The notes below the pieces were generated by a model. It made no database searches. It saw only the letters and a program-made list of their open reading frames with translations, and was not told the origin of the DNA. A stretch of DNA of 7,635 nt from the NCBI GenBank assembly GCA_937957805.1, contig CALFXW010000238.1, positions 1-7,635 on the forward strand, given 5' to 3'. Numbering within the stretch: the stretch's first letter is position 1; each line of letters starts with the position of its first letter. The position numbers were made by a program, and so were the translations under genes. This stretch comes from an uncultured Sphingopyxis sp. (lineage in GTDB: Bacteria; Pseudomonadota; Alphaproteobacteria; Sphingomonadales; Sphingomonadaceae). This document shows, one piece after another, positions 1-6,413 of this stretch.

Positions 1-2
1 CC

Positions 3-677
3 GCCGAGGCATTTGCCCGCCTTGAAGGGGAATTGGCCCTCATGCGCCGAGCCGTCCAGCACCTTGCCGCCGAGCGCGCCGACATTGTCATTCCCGACTA
101 CGGCACGACCCTGACCGACATGGCCAAGCGGATGGGCGCGATCAGCGAGAGCCTGAAGGGCATGGCTGGTCATCCCGCGATGCAGATGACCCCTGACAGC
201 ATCGGCAATCGGATTGCCGCCGCAGCCGAGGCAGCGCGGCGCAGCGATCAGGACAGGATCAGCCAGGCCCGGAGCGACTTGAGCCACGCCGCCCAGGAGA
301 TGCGCAGCGTCACCGCCCACGCACGCACCGCCGCCGAGCAGCGGCAGCAGCTCTACCAGGTGGCAGGCGGAGCTTTGCTGGCCGGTATTCTGGTATGGTC
401 CTTCCTTCCCGGCACCATTGCCCGTGTCATGCCAGAAAGCTGGCACTGGCCCGAGCGCATGGCAGCGCGGATGGTCGGCGCATCCTCCCGCTGGGACGCG
501 GGTGCACGGCTGATGCAAAGCGACAGCCCCGAGGCATGGAATGCACTGGTGCAGGCCGCCGACATCCAGCGCGACAACCGAGATACCATTGACGCTTGCC
601 GGAAGACCGCAGCAACCTCGAAGCAGGCCGTGCGATGCACCGTCAAGATTCGTCCAGACGGAGAAGAACGAAACTGA
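3..677 (+). CDS. DUF6118-like membrane protein, 5' end outside window
   Basis: The frame is open from base 3 to the TGA at 675-677. The first in-window start-like codon (TTG at 33) lies inside continuous coding sequence: the residues before it (AEAFARLEGE) read on naturally into LALMRRAVQHLAAERADI. I therefore read the gene as cut by the window edge, with its real start to the left. Visible in order are an N-terminal helical segment, an Ala/Arg/Gln-rich stretch of coiled-coil character (about bases 213-353), one hydrophobic segment (VAGGALLAGILVWSFLPG, about bases 360-413), and a short C-terminal domain with two cysteines near its end. From memory this arrangement resembles DUF6118 proteins, found near relaxase and conjugation genes on alphaproteobacterial plasmids and integrative elements. 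The biochemical role is unknown. Position next to a tRNA 3' end fits cargo at the edge of an integrated element. Coding status is firm; family assignment is moderate. Confidence 0.72.
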   Translation, partial: AEAFARLEGELALMRRAVQHLAAERADIVIPDYGTTLTDMAKRMGAISESLKGMAGHPAMQMTPDSIGNRIAAAAEAARRSDQDRISQARSDLSHAAQEMRSVTAHARTAAEQRQQLYQVAGGALLAGILVWSFLPGTIARVMPESWHWPERMAARMVGASSRWDAGARLMQSDSPEAWNALVQAADIQRDNRDTIDACRKTAATSKQAVRCTVKIRPDGEERN

Positions 678-825
678 GTGACAACACCGGAAGTGGGCGA
701 ACAACCATCCCAGAGAGGGGCAGATCGGCCCAGTCAGACCCAAATGAAATGTGGGAACAAATGTGGTTTCGATTTTCCGGAAAAGTCATTTTATCCTTTA
801 AAGACAAATCGATAAATGACTTGAA
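678..825. other. Non-coding, repeat-rich stretch abutting tRNA-Met; possible element end
   Basis: No convincing gene lies here; the frame running through it into the tRNA is antisense to the tRNA and spurious. It holds two copies of AAATGTGG with a 12-bp period (747-754 and 759-766), a perfect 12-bp palindrome TTTTCCGGAAAA (773-784), and an imperfect inverted repeat (784-795 against 811-822). It is visibly more A+T-rich than the flanks towards its right end. Spaced short direct repeats beside a tRNA 3' end would suit integrase arm-type sites, but no integrase gene is visible in the window. Confidence 0.5.
784..822 (-). terminator. Imperfect stem-loop just downstream of tRNA-Met
   Basis: Read on the minus strand after the tRNA CCA end, AAGTCATTTATC is followed by a loop of about 15 nt and then GATAAAATGACTT. 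This gives a stem of about 12 bp with a single bulged base and a short T-run after it (TTTT at 773-776 lies 8 nt further on). It could terminate or process the tRNA-Met transcript. The stem is A+T-rich, so it is a weak intrinsic terminator. An alternative is a recombination-related inverted repeat at the edge of an integrated element. Confidence 0.4.
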
Positions 826-902
826 TGGTAGCGGAGGAGGGACTCGAACCCCCGACACGCGGATTATGATTCCGCTGCTCTAACCAGCTGAGCTACTCCG
901 CC
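826..902 (-). tRNA. tRNA-Met(CAU), elongator type
   Basis: The 77-nt gene folds as a complete cloverleaf. The acceptor stem is GGCGGAG/CTCCGCT with a G1-U72 wobble; the D stem is GCTC/GAGC; the anticodon stem is GCGGA/TCCGC around loop ATCATAA, with anticodon CAT at 866-868. The T arm is GGGGG-TTCGAGT-CCCTC, the discriminator is A, and CCA is encoded at 828-826. The base-paired 1-72 position and the absence of the three G-C pairs in the anticodon stem argue against initiator tRNA. Overall similarity is to elongator Met rather than tRNA-Ile2 (lysidine), which shares the CAT anticodon. A promoter lies upstream at 944-972. Its 3' end faces the possible mobile-element DNA at 1-825. Confidence 0.96.
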
Positions 903-943
903 ACTATATGGCCAAACCCCCGAAGGCAGGGGGTGCGGCGCGG

Positions 944-972
944 GCTATAGGCACAGGTCTGCGGCTGGTCAA
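944..972 (-). promoter_or_regulatory. Promoter of tRNA-Met
   Basis: On the minus strand, TTGACC (972-967) and TATAGC (949-944) are separated by exactly 17 nt, a near-consensus sigma-70-type arrangement. The bases after the -10 box are G+C-rich (CCGCGCC), the kind of discriminator seen at stably expressed, growth-rate-controlled RNA promoters. The predicted start near 937 leaves a leader of about 35 nt before the mature tRNA. That leader contains a small hairpin (ACCCCC at 916-921 with GGGGGT at 929-934). Confidence 0.75.
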
Positions 973-1060
973 GCACCTCCATCCCCGCAAAATACCCACA
1001 CTTGCCATCGCCCGAAAATGCGCGCAGTTTTGCCTGACAATATATGCTGAGGAGGGGAAT

Positions 1061-1522
1061 ATGGCGGATGAAAATGACGCGGCGACAACCGCGTCGGGCG
1101 CACCCACCGCGCCGCGCGGCATGTGGATTGTGGGGGTCGGCCTGTTGGTCTGGAACCTGATCGGGCTTGCCGCATTTTACATGCAATCAACGATGGATCT
1201 GACCCTTCTGGCCCAAAGCGATCCCGTCACCGCGCGCGAATTGGCCGCCATGCCGCAATGGGCATGGTGGGTTTATGGCACGGCGACTATTTCGGGCGTC
1301 GCGGCGGCAATTGCGCTGCTGTTGAAACGGCGCGTCGCCTTTTGGTTATTTGTCCTGTCGCTTCTGTGCATTGTCATCCAGTTCAGCCGCAGCCTGTTGA
1401 TGACCGACTTGGTGGCGGACAAGGGGCTGAGCGTCGCCATTTTCCCGCTGGTTATCGCGGCGATTGGCGGTTTTCAATTGTGGTGGACCAGGGTGTGCGA
1501 TGGTCAGGGGCAGTTGCGCTAA
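1061..1522 (+). CDS. Small four-helix membrane protein, function unknown
   Basis: The protein has 153 residues. The start ATG at 1061 is preceded by a strong Shine-Dalgarno, AGGAGG at 1050-1055 with 5-nt spacing; upstream in-frame codons run through the tRNA promoter and are not credible. After a polar Ala/Thr-rich N-terminus (1-20) there are four hydrophobic segments: about 21-41, 66-88, 92-114 and 123-143. The segments are Trp-rich, including a WAWW cluster near residues 67-70. Small proteins of this layout occur in sphingomonads and are sometimes labelled 'sugar transporter', but I see no motif that supports transport and do not adopt that name. It is divergent from tRNA-Met and convergent with mltG, with stop codons 10 bp apart. 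Confidence 0.78.
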   Translation: MADENDAATTASGAPTAPRGMWIVGVGLLVWNLIGLAAFYMQSTMDLTLLAQSDPVTARELAAMPQWAWWVYGTATISGVAAAIALLLKRRVAFWLFVLSLLCIVIQFSRSLLMTDLVADKGLSVAIFPLVIAAIGGFQLWWTRVCDGQGQLR

Positions 1523-1533
1523 GCGTAGCCCCT
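1506..1533. terminator. Stem-loop between convergent stop codons
   Basis: AGGGGC (1506-1511) pairs with GCCCCT (1528-1533). Inside it CGC (1517-1519) pairs with GCG (1523-1525) around a loop that is the TAA stop of the upstream plus-strand gene. The mltG stop codon begins at the outer edge. No T-run follows on either strand, so this is at best a compact two-way structure that could slow or stabilise both transcripts. Confidence 0.4.
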
Positions 1534-2483
1534 CACATCTCCCCCCGTTCGCGGCGGATGGCGCGCCAGCGCGCGACATTGCGATTATGTTCAGCCAGCG
1601 TGCGCGCGAAAATATGTCCGCCGCTGCCGTCGGCCACGAAATAGAGGTAATCGCTCGATTCGGGGTTTAATGCCGCGCGGATAGATGCCAGCCCCGGGTT
1701 GGCAATCGGCCCCACCGGCAGGCCGCGCATCGCATAAGTATTATAATCATTGACCGCGTCGATTTCCGACCGGCGGATGCGCCGCCCCAGCGCCTTGCCG
1801 CGCGTAATCGGGTAAATGATCGTCGGGTCGGCTTGCAGCATGATGCCCCGGCGCAAACGGTTGGAATAAACGGCGGCGACGCGGCGGCGTTCGCTGGCCT
1901 TTGCCGTTTCCTTTTCGATGATCGACGCCAGCGTCATCGCCTCCACCCGGTTGGTCGGCACCGCATTTTCGCTGCGTTCGGCCCATGCGCGCGCCCACGC
2001 CCTGTCCATTGCCGCCTGCATCCGCGCCACAACGGCGGCGCGGGATTCGCCGCGCCTGATGGCGTAACTGTCGGGCAATATGCTGCCCTCTGCGGGCACG
2101 GTGATGCTGCCGGTCAACAGCGGATTGGCCATCAGCCGGTCATATACCATGATCGATGGCATCCCCTCTGGCACCATCACCATATGCTGGATGACCCGCC
2201 CGGCCTGTAACATCGCCAGCACGTCCGACTGGCTGGTGCCCGCGCGCACCGCATATTCACCGGGCTTTATCGACCCGCTGCCGCCGAACAGCCGCACATG
2301 GCGGACAAAGGCATCCGCGTCGGATATTGCCCCTGCATTTTCCATGATGGTCGCGGCGCGGCGCACGCTCGCCCCGTCTGGAATGACGAAATCGGCATTG
2401 CGCGGTGCCCCGCCCGAACAGGCGGCGAGCATCAGCGCAAGCATCAGGGCCAGAAGGCCCGCGCGCAGCCGCATCCGCGTCAA
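1533..2483 (-). CDS. mltG: Endolytic murein transglycosylase MltG (YceG-like)
   Basis: MltG cleaves glycan strands inside nascent peptidoglycan and helps set strand length at the periplasmic face of the membrane. Family landmarks are clear: PAEGSILPDSYAIRRG (130-145), the catalytic glutamate in TLASIIEKET (Glu190), and NDYNTYAMRGLPVGPIANPG (245-264). The conserved end is ALNPESSDYLYFVADGSGGH. The chosen TTG start overlaps the fabF stop by 4 nt (TTGA) and has AAGGCG 5 nt upstream. The alternative is an ATG three codons later (2474). The N-terminus MTRMRLRAGLLALMLALMLA-AC has lipobox L19-A20-A21-C22 followed by Ser, suggesting a lipoprotein rather than the single transmembrane anchor usual for MltG. 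It is last in the fab operon and convergent with the small membrane-protein gene. Confidence 0.93.
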   Translation of the reverse strand: MTRMRLRAGLLALMLALMLAACSGGAPRNADFVIPDGASVRRAATIMENAGAISDADAFVRHVRLFGGSGSIKPGEYAVRAGTSQSDVLAMLQAGRVIQHMVMVPEGMPSIMVYDRLMANPLLTGSITVPAEGSILPDSYAIRRGESRAAVVARMQAAMDRAWARAWAERSENAVPTNRVEAMTLASIIEKETAKASERRRVAAVYSNRLRRGIMLQADPTIIYPITRGKALGRRIRRSEIDAVNDYNTYAMRGLPVGPIANPGLASIRAALNPESSDYLYFVADGSGGHIFARTLAEHNRNVARWRAIRRERGEM

Positions 2484-3739
2484 TCCACCGCCTTCATAAC
2501 CAGACTTGCATTGGTGCCGCCAAAGCCGAAACTATTGTTCAGCACCGCCTTTACCGTCCGCTTGCGCGCGACATGGGGGACAAGGTCAACCCCGTCGGTG
2601 CCTTCATCCGGCGTGTCGAGGTTCAGCGTCGGGGGCACAATCTGGTCGCGCAGGGCGAGGATGCAGAATATTGCCTCCACAGCGCCGGCACCGCCCAGCA
2701 AATGGCCGATGGCCGATTTGGTCGAGCTCATCGACACATGGCCAATGGCATCGCCAAACAGCCGTTTTACCGCGCCCAGCTCGATGGTGTCGGCCATCGT
2801 CGATGTGCCGTGCGCGTTGATATAATCAATGTCGGCGGGCGTCATCCCCGCCTTTTTCAGCGCCATTTCCATCGCGCGATAGGCGCCAAACCCCTCCGGG
2901 TGCGGCGCGGTGACATGATAGGCATCGCCCGACAGGCCGTATCCCACCACTTCGGCATAGATTTTTGCGCCGCGCGCCTTGGCATGTTCATATTCTTCCA
3001 AAACGAGCACGCCCGCCCCTTCGCCCATTACGAAACCGTCCCTGTCCTTGTCATAGGGGCGGCTGGCGCGTTCGGGTTCGTCGTTAAACGCGGTGCATAG
3101 CGCGCGCGCCTGTGCAAATCCGGCAATGCCGATGGGGCAGATGGTCGCCTCTGCACCGCCCGCGAGCATGATGTCGGCATCATCATCGCGGATCATCCGC
3201 GCCGCATCGCCAATCGAATGTGCGCCGGTCGAACAGGCGGTCACCACCGCATGATTGGGGCCCATCAGCCCATATTTGATGCTGACCTGCCCGGAAATAA
3301 GGTTGATGAGCCGGCCATGGACGAAATGCGGGCTGACGCGGCCCGGCCCCTTTTCGGCAAGCACCAGCGATTCGCTTTCAATCCCCGGTAGCCCGCCAAT
3401 CCCCGCACCGATCGAACAGCCCGCGCGCAGGCGCGTCCCCTCATCCATTTCAGTCAGGCCCGCATCCTCCAGCGCTTGGCCCGCCGCATCGATGCCAAAG
3501 ATGATGAAGGGGTCAACTTGCCGCTGGGTTTTAACATCGACGCGCTTGTTGGGGTCAAAGCCCCATGGGTGGTCCGCGCCCTTCACTTCGCAGGCGATAT
3601 GGCATTTCTGGTCGCTGCTATCGAAATGCGTAATCCGCCCCGCGCCAGATTTGCTGGCCAGCAAATTGGCCCAAGTCGTTTCAACATCCCCACCCAAGGG
3701 CGTTACCAGTCCCAGTCCGGTGACAACGATACGGCGCAT
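2480..3739 (-). CDS. fabF: Beta-ketoacyl-ACP synthase II (FabF/KAS II)
   Basis: FabF condenses acyl-ACP with malonyl-ACP in each elongation round of type II fatty acid synthesis. The 419-residue product is a normal length for the family. The catalytic set is complete: Cys169 in VVTACSTGAHSIG, His310 in INAHGTSTMADTIE, Lys341 and His346 in SSTKSAIGHLLGGAGAVEA, and the C-terminal NNSFGFGGTNASLV glycine-rich loop. The start MRRIVVTGLGLVTPLG at 3739 matches the family N-terminus and has AAGGGG (3746-3751) 6 nt upstream. The frame stays open for 37 more codons to 3850, but that part has no family similarity and overlaps intergenic hairpins. It is downstream of acpP and overlaps mltG by 4 nt. Confidence 0.97.
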   Translation of the reverse strand: MRRIVVTGLGLVTPLGGDVETTWANLLASKSGAGRITHFDSSDQKCHIACEVKGADHPWGFDPNKRVDVKTQRQVDPFIIFGIDAAGQALEDAGLTEMDEGTRLRAGCSIGAGIGGLPGIESESLVLAEKGPGRVSPHFVHGRLINLISGQVSIKYGLMGPNHAVVTACSTGAHSIGDAARMIRDDDADIMLAGGAEATICPIGIAGFAQARALCTAFNDEPERASRPYDKDRDGFVMGEGAGVLVLEEYEHAKARGAKIYAEVVGYGLSGDAYHVTAPHPEGFGAYRAMEMALKKAGMTPADIDYINAHGTSTMADTIELGAVKRLFGDAIGHVSMSSTKSAIGHLLGGAGAVEAIFCILALRDQIVPPTLNLDTPDEGTDGVDLVPHVARKRTVKAVLNNSFGFGGTNASLVMKAVD

Positions 3740-3920
3740 GTTTAACCCCTTTTTACACCCGAAAATCCGCGGGCGGCGCACATGCGGCGCCGATATGCCC
3801 TGCGTCAGATAGCAGCGACCCCCCGGTTTACCAATGCGCTTTTGAAACACACGGGTGCCGGGGGGCCGAAATTCACCACGGCGATGCTAGTGCAACGCGG
3901 CGATAATATGTTTGCGAAAA
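3740..3920 (-). other. acpP-fabF intergenic spacer with two inverted repeats
   Basis: This 181-bp gap contains no gene. It holds most of the stem-loop that begins in the acpP 3' end (3893-3936), a G+C-rich inverted repeat (3819-3865) and the fabF ribosome binding site (3746-3751). The gap is long for two genes of one operon, and the two structures suggest control of relative acpP and fabF message levels. Confidence 0.6.
3819..3865 (-). repeat. G+C-rich inverted repeat in acpP-fabF leader
   Basis: CCCCCCGG (3819-3826) and CCGGGGGG (3858-3865) are perfectly complementary over 8 bp, all G-C pairs, with a 31-nt loop. No T-run follows in the direction of transcription, so a simple intrinsic terminator is unlikely. 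An mRNA processing or attenuation element is possible. Confidence 0.45.
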
Positions 3921-3936
3921 TCAGTTCGCCGCGTTG
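3893..3936 (-). promoter_or_regulatory. Perfect 11-bp stem-loop across the acpP stop codon
   Basis: CAACGCGGCGA (3893-3903) and TCGCCGCGTTG (3926-3936) are exact reverse complements with a 22-nt loop. In the minus-strand transcript the first arm is made by the last acpP codons (Asn-Ala-Ala), the loop holds the TGA stop, and the second arm lies in the spacer. No T-tract follows. A 3' stabiliser that keeps acpP mRNA abundant relative to fabF is the reading I favour. Confidence 0.55.
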
Positions 3937-4154
3937 ATGAAATCAATCGCATCCTTGACGGTGCCGATTTTTTCAGCCGCTTCGTCGGGGATTTCCACGT
4001 CGAATTCTTCTTCAAATGCCATCACCAATTCAACGATGTCGAGGCTGTCTGCCCCCAGATCATCGATGAAGCTGGCATCTTCGGTGACTTTTTCCGGTTC
4101 GACGCCGAGGTTTTCGGCGACGATTTTCTTTACCCGTTCAGCGGTGTCGCTCAT
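3921..4154 (-). CDS. acpP: Acyl carrier protein AcpP
   Basis: This is a small acidic carrier of 77 residues that shuttles acyl intermediates on a phosphopantetheine arm between FabD, FabF, FabG and other enzymes of the pathway in the cytoplasm. The attachment site is Ser37 in the signature LGADSLDIVELVMAFEEEF (residues 33-51); the DASFIDD segment before it and the IPDEAAEKI helix after it are classic. The ATG at 4154 has AAGGGG (4164-4169) 9 nt upstream. A 123-bp gap separates it from fabG, leaving room for its own promoter, which would suit the high demand for ACP. I could not identify that promoter with confidence. Confidence 0.98.
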   Translation of the reverse strand: MSDTAERVKKIVAENLGVEPEKVTEDASFIDDLGADSLDIVELVMAFEEEFDVEIPDEAAEKIGTVKDAIDFINAAN

Positions 4155-4277
4155 GGCGTTCTTCCCCTTGGTAGTGAAACTGATTCAAAAAAACTGGTTC
4201 CTGCGCGTCCCTAAAGTGGCGGGCGGGCGGGCGCAAGCCTTCGTTTAACGGTCGCGCATTTCCGCCCCCTCCACCGG

Positions 4278-5018
4278 TCAGATCATCGCCATCCCGCCGT
4301 TGACGTGCAACGTCTGGCCGCTGACATAGCCCGCTTCCCTACTGGCGAGGTAAACGGCAGCCGCCGCAATATCCCCCCCTTCGCCCATCCGCCCCATCGG
4401 GATGCGCGCGTTCAGCGCCTCTTTTTGCGCGTCGGGCAGGGCGTCGGTCATTGCCGAGGCGATGAACCCCGGCGCGATGCAATTGGCGGTAATCCCCCGG
4501 CTGGCCAATTCCTGCGCCACCGATTTGGTCATGCCGATCAGCCCCGCCTTGGACGCGGCATAATTGGCCTGCCCCGGATTGCCGGTAACGCCAACGACGC
4601 TGGTCACCGAAATTATCCGGCCAAAACGCTGCTTCATCATCGGGCGGGCGGCATCGCGCATCAACATGAAGGCGGCTTGCAGATTGACCCGCAGCACCGA
4701 TTCAAAATCCCCATCGCTCATCCGCATCAACAATCCATCGCGCGTAATCCCCGCATTATTGACCAAAATGTCGAGCCGCCCGCCCAGCGCATCGCTCGCC
4801 CGTGTGATGAGCGTGCCGACCGCTGCGCTGTCCGACAGGTCGCAGGGCGTCACCACATGGTTGCCGCCCAATTCACCGGCAAAGGCGGTGAGCTTGGTTT
4901 CATTACTGCCCGACAGCGCGATGCGTGCGCCCTGCTGGGCAAGCGCACGGACAATTGCCGAACCAATGCCCCCGCTCGCGCCCGTCACCAGCGCGGTCAT
5001 TCCCGACAAATCAAACAT
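4278..5018 (-). CDS. fabG: 3-oxoacyl-ACP reductase FabG
   Basis: This is an NADPH-dependent reductase of the short-chain dehydrogenase family that reduces 3-oxoacyl-ACP to 3-hydroxyacyl-ACP. The 246-residue protein shows the cofactor loop TGASGGIGS (12-20), NNAGITRDGLLMRM (87-100) and catalytic residues Asn112, Ser140, Tyr153 and Lys157 in VNLQAAF and SVVGVTGNPGQANYAASKAG. The C-terminus is GQTLHVNGGMAMI. The start MFDLSGMTALVTGASGG at 5018 has AAGGGC (5025-5030) 6 nt upstream; an in-frame TTG at 5036 would add six residues without family support. It lies 22 nt downstream of fabD. Confidence 0.96.
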   Translation of the reverse strand: MFDLSGMTALVTGASGGIGSAIVRALAQQGARIALSGSNETKLTAFAGELGGNHVVTPCDLSDSAAVGTLITRASDALGGRLDILVNNAGITRDGLLMRMSDGDFESVLRVNLQAAFMLMRDAARPMMKQRFGRIISVTSVVGVTGNPGQANYAASKAGLIGMTKSVAQELASRGITANCIAPGFIASAMTDALPDAQKEALNARIPMGRMGEGGDIAAAAVYLASREAGYVSGQTLHVNGGMAMI

Positions 5019-5040
5019 AAAATAGCCCTTATTCAAATGC

Positions 5041-5976
5041 TTATAATGTGGAGAGATAGGATTCGATGTCGGTCATGGAAATCAGGCTCACCGCCTCCAC
5101 CTCCGGCGCGATGCGTTTCACCATCGGGGTTAGCACTTTGCCGCCCAGTTCGACAAATTGCGTGACGCCATTTTCCGCCATCGCGGCGATGCTTTCGCGC
5201 CAGCGCACCCGGCCCGTCACCTGCCGCACCAGCAGGTTGCGCGCGACATCGGCACTGTCGATCGGCGCGGCGGTGACATTGGCATAGAGGCGGGTGGTGA
5301 GCGCGCCCATGGTCGTTGCGCCCAATTTTTCGGCCATGACATCGGCCGCGCTCTGCATCAGGCTGCAATGAAAGGGAGCCGAAACCGGCAGCAAAACCCC
5401 GCGTTTTATGCCATATTCCTTGACCAGCTCGACGGCGCGTTCAATCGCGCCGCGATGCCCGGAAATCACCACCTGCGAAGGGTCATTGTCATTGGCCACA
5501 GCGCAGACTTCGCCTTGCGCGGCGGCTTCGCACAGCGCGCTTGCCCGTTCGATATCCGCGCCGAGCAAGGCCGCCATCGCGCCGACACCCACCGGCACGG
5601 CGGCCTGCATCGCATCGCCGCGCGCGCGCAACAATTGCGCGGTCTGGCTGAGCGTGAACGCCCCCGCCGCGCACAGCGCGCTATATTCGCCAAGACTGTG
5701 TCCGGCGACAAAATCCACCTTTTCAGAGAGTTTCAGCCCCCCCTCCCCCTCCAGCACGCGCAAGGTGGCGATGGCATTGGCCATGATCGCGGGTTGGGCA
5801 TTGGCGGTCAGCGTCAAATCCGCCTCCGGCCCCTCTGCCATCAGGCGGGATAGATTTTGGCCCAGCGCCGCATCCACTTCGCCAAAAACGTCGCGCGCGG
5901 CGGCGCTGGCATCGGCCAATGCCACCCCCATGCCGACCTGTTGGCTGCCCTGTCCTGGAAAAATAAAGGCTTTCAT
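5041..5976 (-). CDS. fabD: Malonyl-CoA:ACP transacylase FabD
   Basis: FabD transfers the malonyl group from malonyl-CoA to AcpP, feeding chain elongation. The 311-residue length is typical. Key features are the oxyanion-side motif FPGQGSQ (6-12), the nucleophile Ser94 in AGHSLGEYSAL, Arg119 in LLRARGDAMQAAVP, and the catalytic His203 in PVSAPFHCSLM. The start is supported by AGGA at 5984-5987, 7 nt upstream. It is the first fab gene of the block. Only 13 nt separate it from the stop codon of the GxxExxY gene, and the repeat arm of that unit begins 19 nt from its ATG. It therefore has no room for an undisturbed native promoter close by; transcription must enter through or from that unit. Confidence 0.96.
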   Translation of the reverse strand: MKAFIFPGQGSQQVGMGVALADASAAARDVFGEVDAALGQNLSRLMAEGPEADLTLTANAQPAIMANAIATLRVLEGEGGLKLSEKVDFVAGHSLGEYSALCAAGAFTLSQTAQLLRARGDAMQAAVPVGVGAMAALLGADIERASALCEAAAQGEVCAVANDNDPSQVVISGHRGAIERAVELVKEYGIKRGVLLPVSAPFHCSLMQSAADVMAEKLGATTMGALTTRLYANVTAAPIDSADVARNLLVRQVTGRVRWRESIAAMAENGVTQFVELGGKVLTPMVKRIAPEVEAVSLISMTDIESYLSTL

Positions 5977-5989
5977 TACAATATCCTGT

Positions 5990-6406
5990 TCAATCTATTT
6001 CACGCAGAGGCGCGGAGGCGCAGAGAGGAACATAGCTGTTCACGATGCGCTTGATCCCATCCTTCATCAACTCACCACCAAAATTGAGCAACAGCCCTAC
6101 GGGCTGATTCATTAGTCGCAAATAGGTCAAAACCTGCTTTGCATGGACGGGTGCCAGTTTCTCAACCGACTTCACTTCCACGATCAATCGGCCCTCAACC
6201 AAGATGTCGAGCCGAAATGCATCGGCGAACCGTCGTCCTTCAAATTCAAAGCCAATCGGCTGTTGTCGCTCAGTCCGTAACCCAACCTTGTTTAGGCTGT
6301 CAGCAAGCACTGTTTCATATACATTTTCAAGCAGGCCCGGCCCCAAGGCACGGTGGATTCGAACGGCTGTATCAACGACTAGTCCGGTCAGCGCATCAAT
6401 ATCCAT
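5990..6406 (-). CDS. GxxExxY-family protein, PD-(D/E)xK nuclease-like
   Basis: The 138-residue protein carries the family hallmark GLLENVY (Gly24, Glu27, Tyr30), then RLDILVEGRLIVEVKS with Asp67, Glu77 and Lys79, and HAKQVLTYLRL with Gln91. This order (Glu, Asp, ExK, Gln) matches the PD-(D/E)xK nuclease superfamily to which such proteins are assigned; no activity has been shown that I know of. The ATG at 6406 begins a typical N-terminus; the frame stays open upstream to 6559, but only by running through the repeat arm and the ldcA 3' end. No strong Shine-Dalgarno is seen apart from repeat-derived GAGG/AGAG. The last residues (128-137) are encoded by the left repeat arm. G+C is lower than in neighbours (29 of 60 bases in 6061-6120 against 41 of 60 in 5221-5280), which suggests transfer. 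Confidence 0.88.
   Translation of the reverse strand: MDIDALTGLVVDTAVRIHRALGPGLLENVYETVLADSLNKVGLRTERQQPIGFEFEGRRFADAFRLDILVEGRLIVEVKSVEKLAPVHAKQVLTYLRLMNQPVGLLLNFGGELMKDGIKRIVNSYVPLCASAPLREID
5996..6025 (+). repeat. Left arm of 30-bp inverted repeat
   Basis: The arm begins TATTTCACG and continues as three tandem 8-bp units, CGCAGAGG, CGCGGAGG and CGCAGAG (the last incomplete within the arm). Position 6014 is the only mismatch to the right arm. It is at the same time codons 128-137 of the GxxExxY gene. Confidence 0.9.
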
Positions 6407-6413
6407 GGGTGGA

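Noticed and set aside
596..883. Plus-strand open frame ending in SGGGTRTPDTRIMIPLL
   Set aside because: Its 3' half is the antisense of tRNA-Met, and the rest has no similarity or ribosome binding site.
826..902. tRNA-Ile2 (lysidine-modified CAU) or initiator tRNA instead of elongator Met
   Set aside because: The cloverleaf has a paired 1-72 position and no GGG/CCC anticodon stem, and overall resembles elongator Met; Ile2 is not fully excluded without comparison.
2405..3100. Long plus-strand open frame opposite mltG/fabF
   Set aside because: It is a shadow of G+C-rich coding DNA; fabF on the other strand has full catalytic motifs.
3740..3850. 37-codon N-terminal extension of fabF
   Set aside because: It has no family similarity, overlaps the G+C-rich inverted repeat, and the ATG at 3739 has a proper ribosome binding site.
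4210..4236. acpP promoter TTGCGC ... TTTAGG and G-rich tract GGCGGGCGGGCGGG
   Set aside because: The spacing is only 15 nt and the -10 is poor; the G-run could fold as a quadruplex but may be simple compositional bias.
4305..5853. Two long plus-strand open frames (4305-5165 and 5158-5853)
   Set aside because: They lie opposite fabG and fabD, are His/Arg/Ala-rich as expected for antisense frames, and lack starts with ribosome binding sites.
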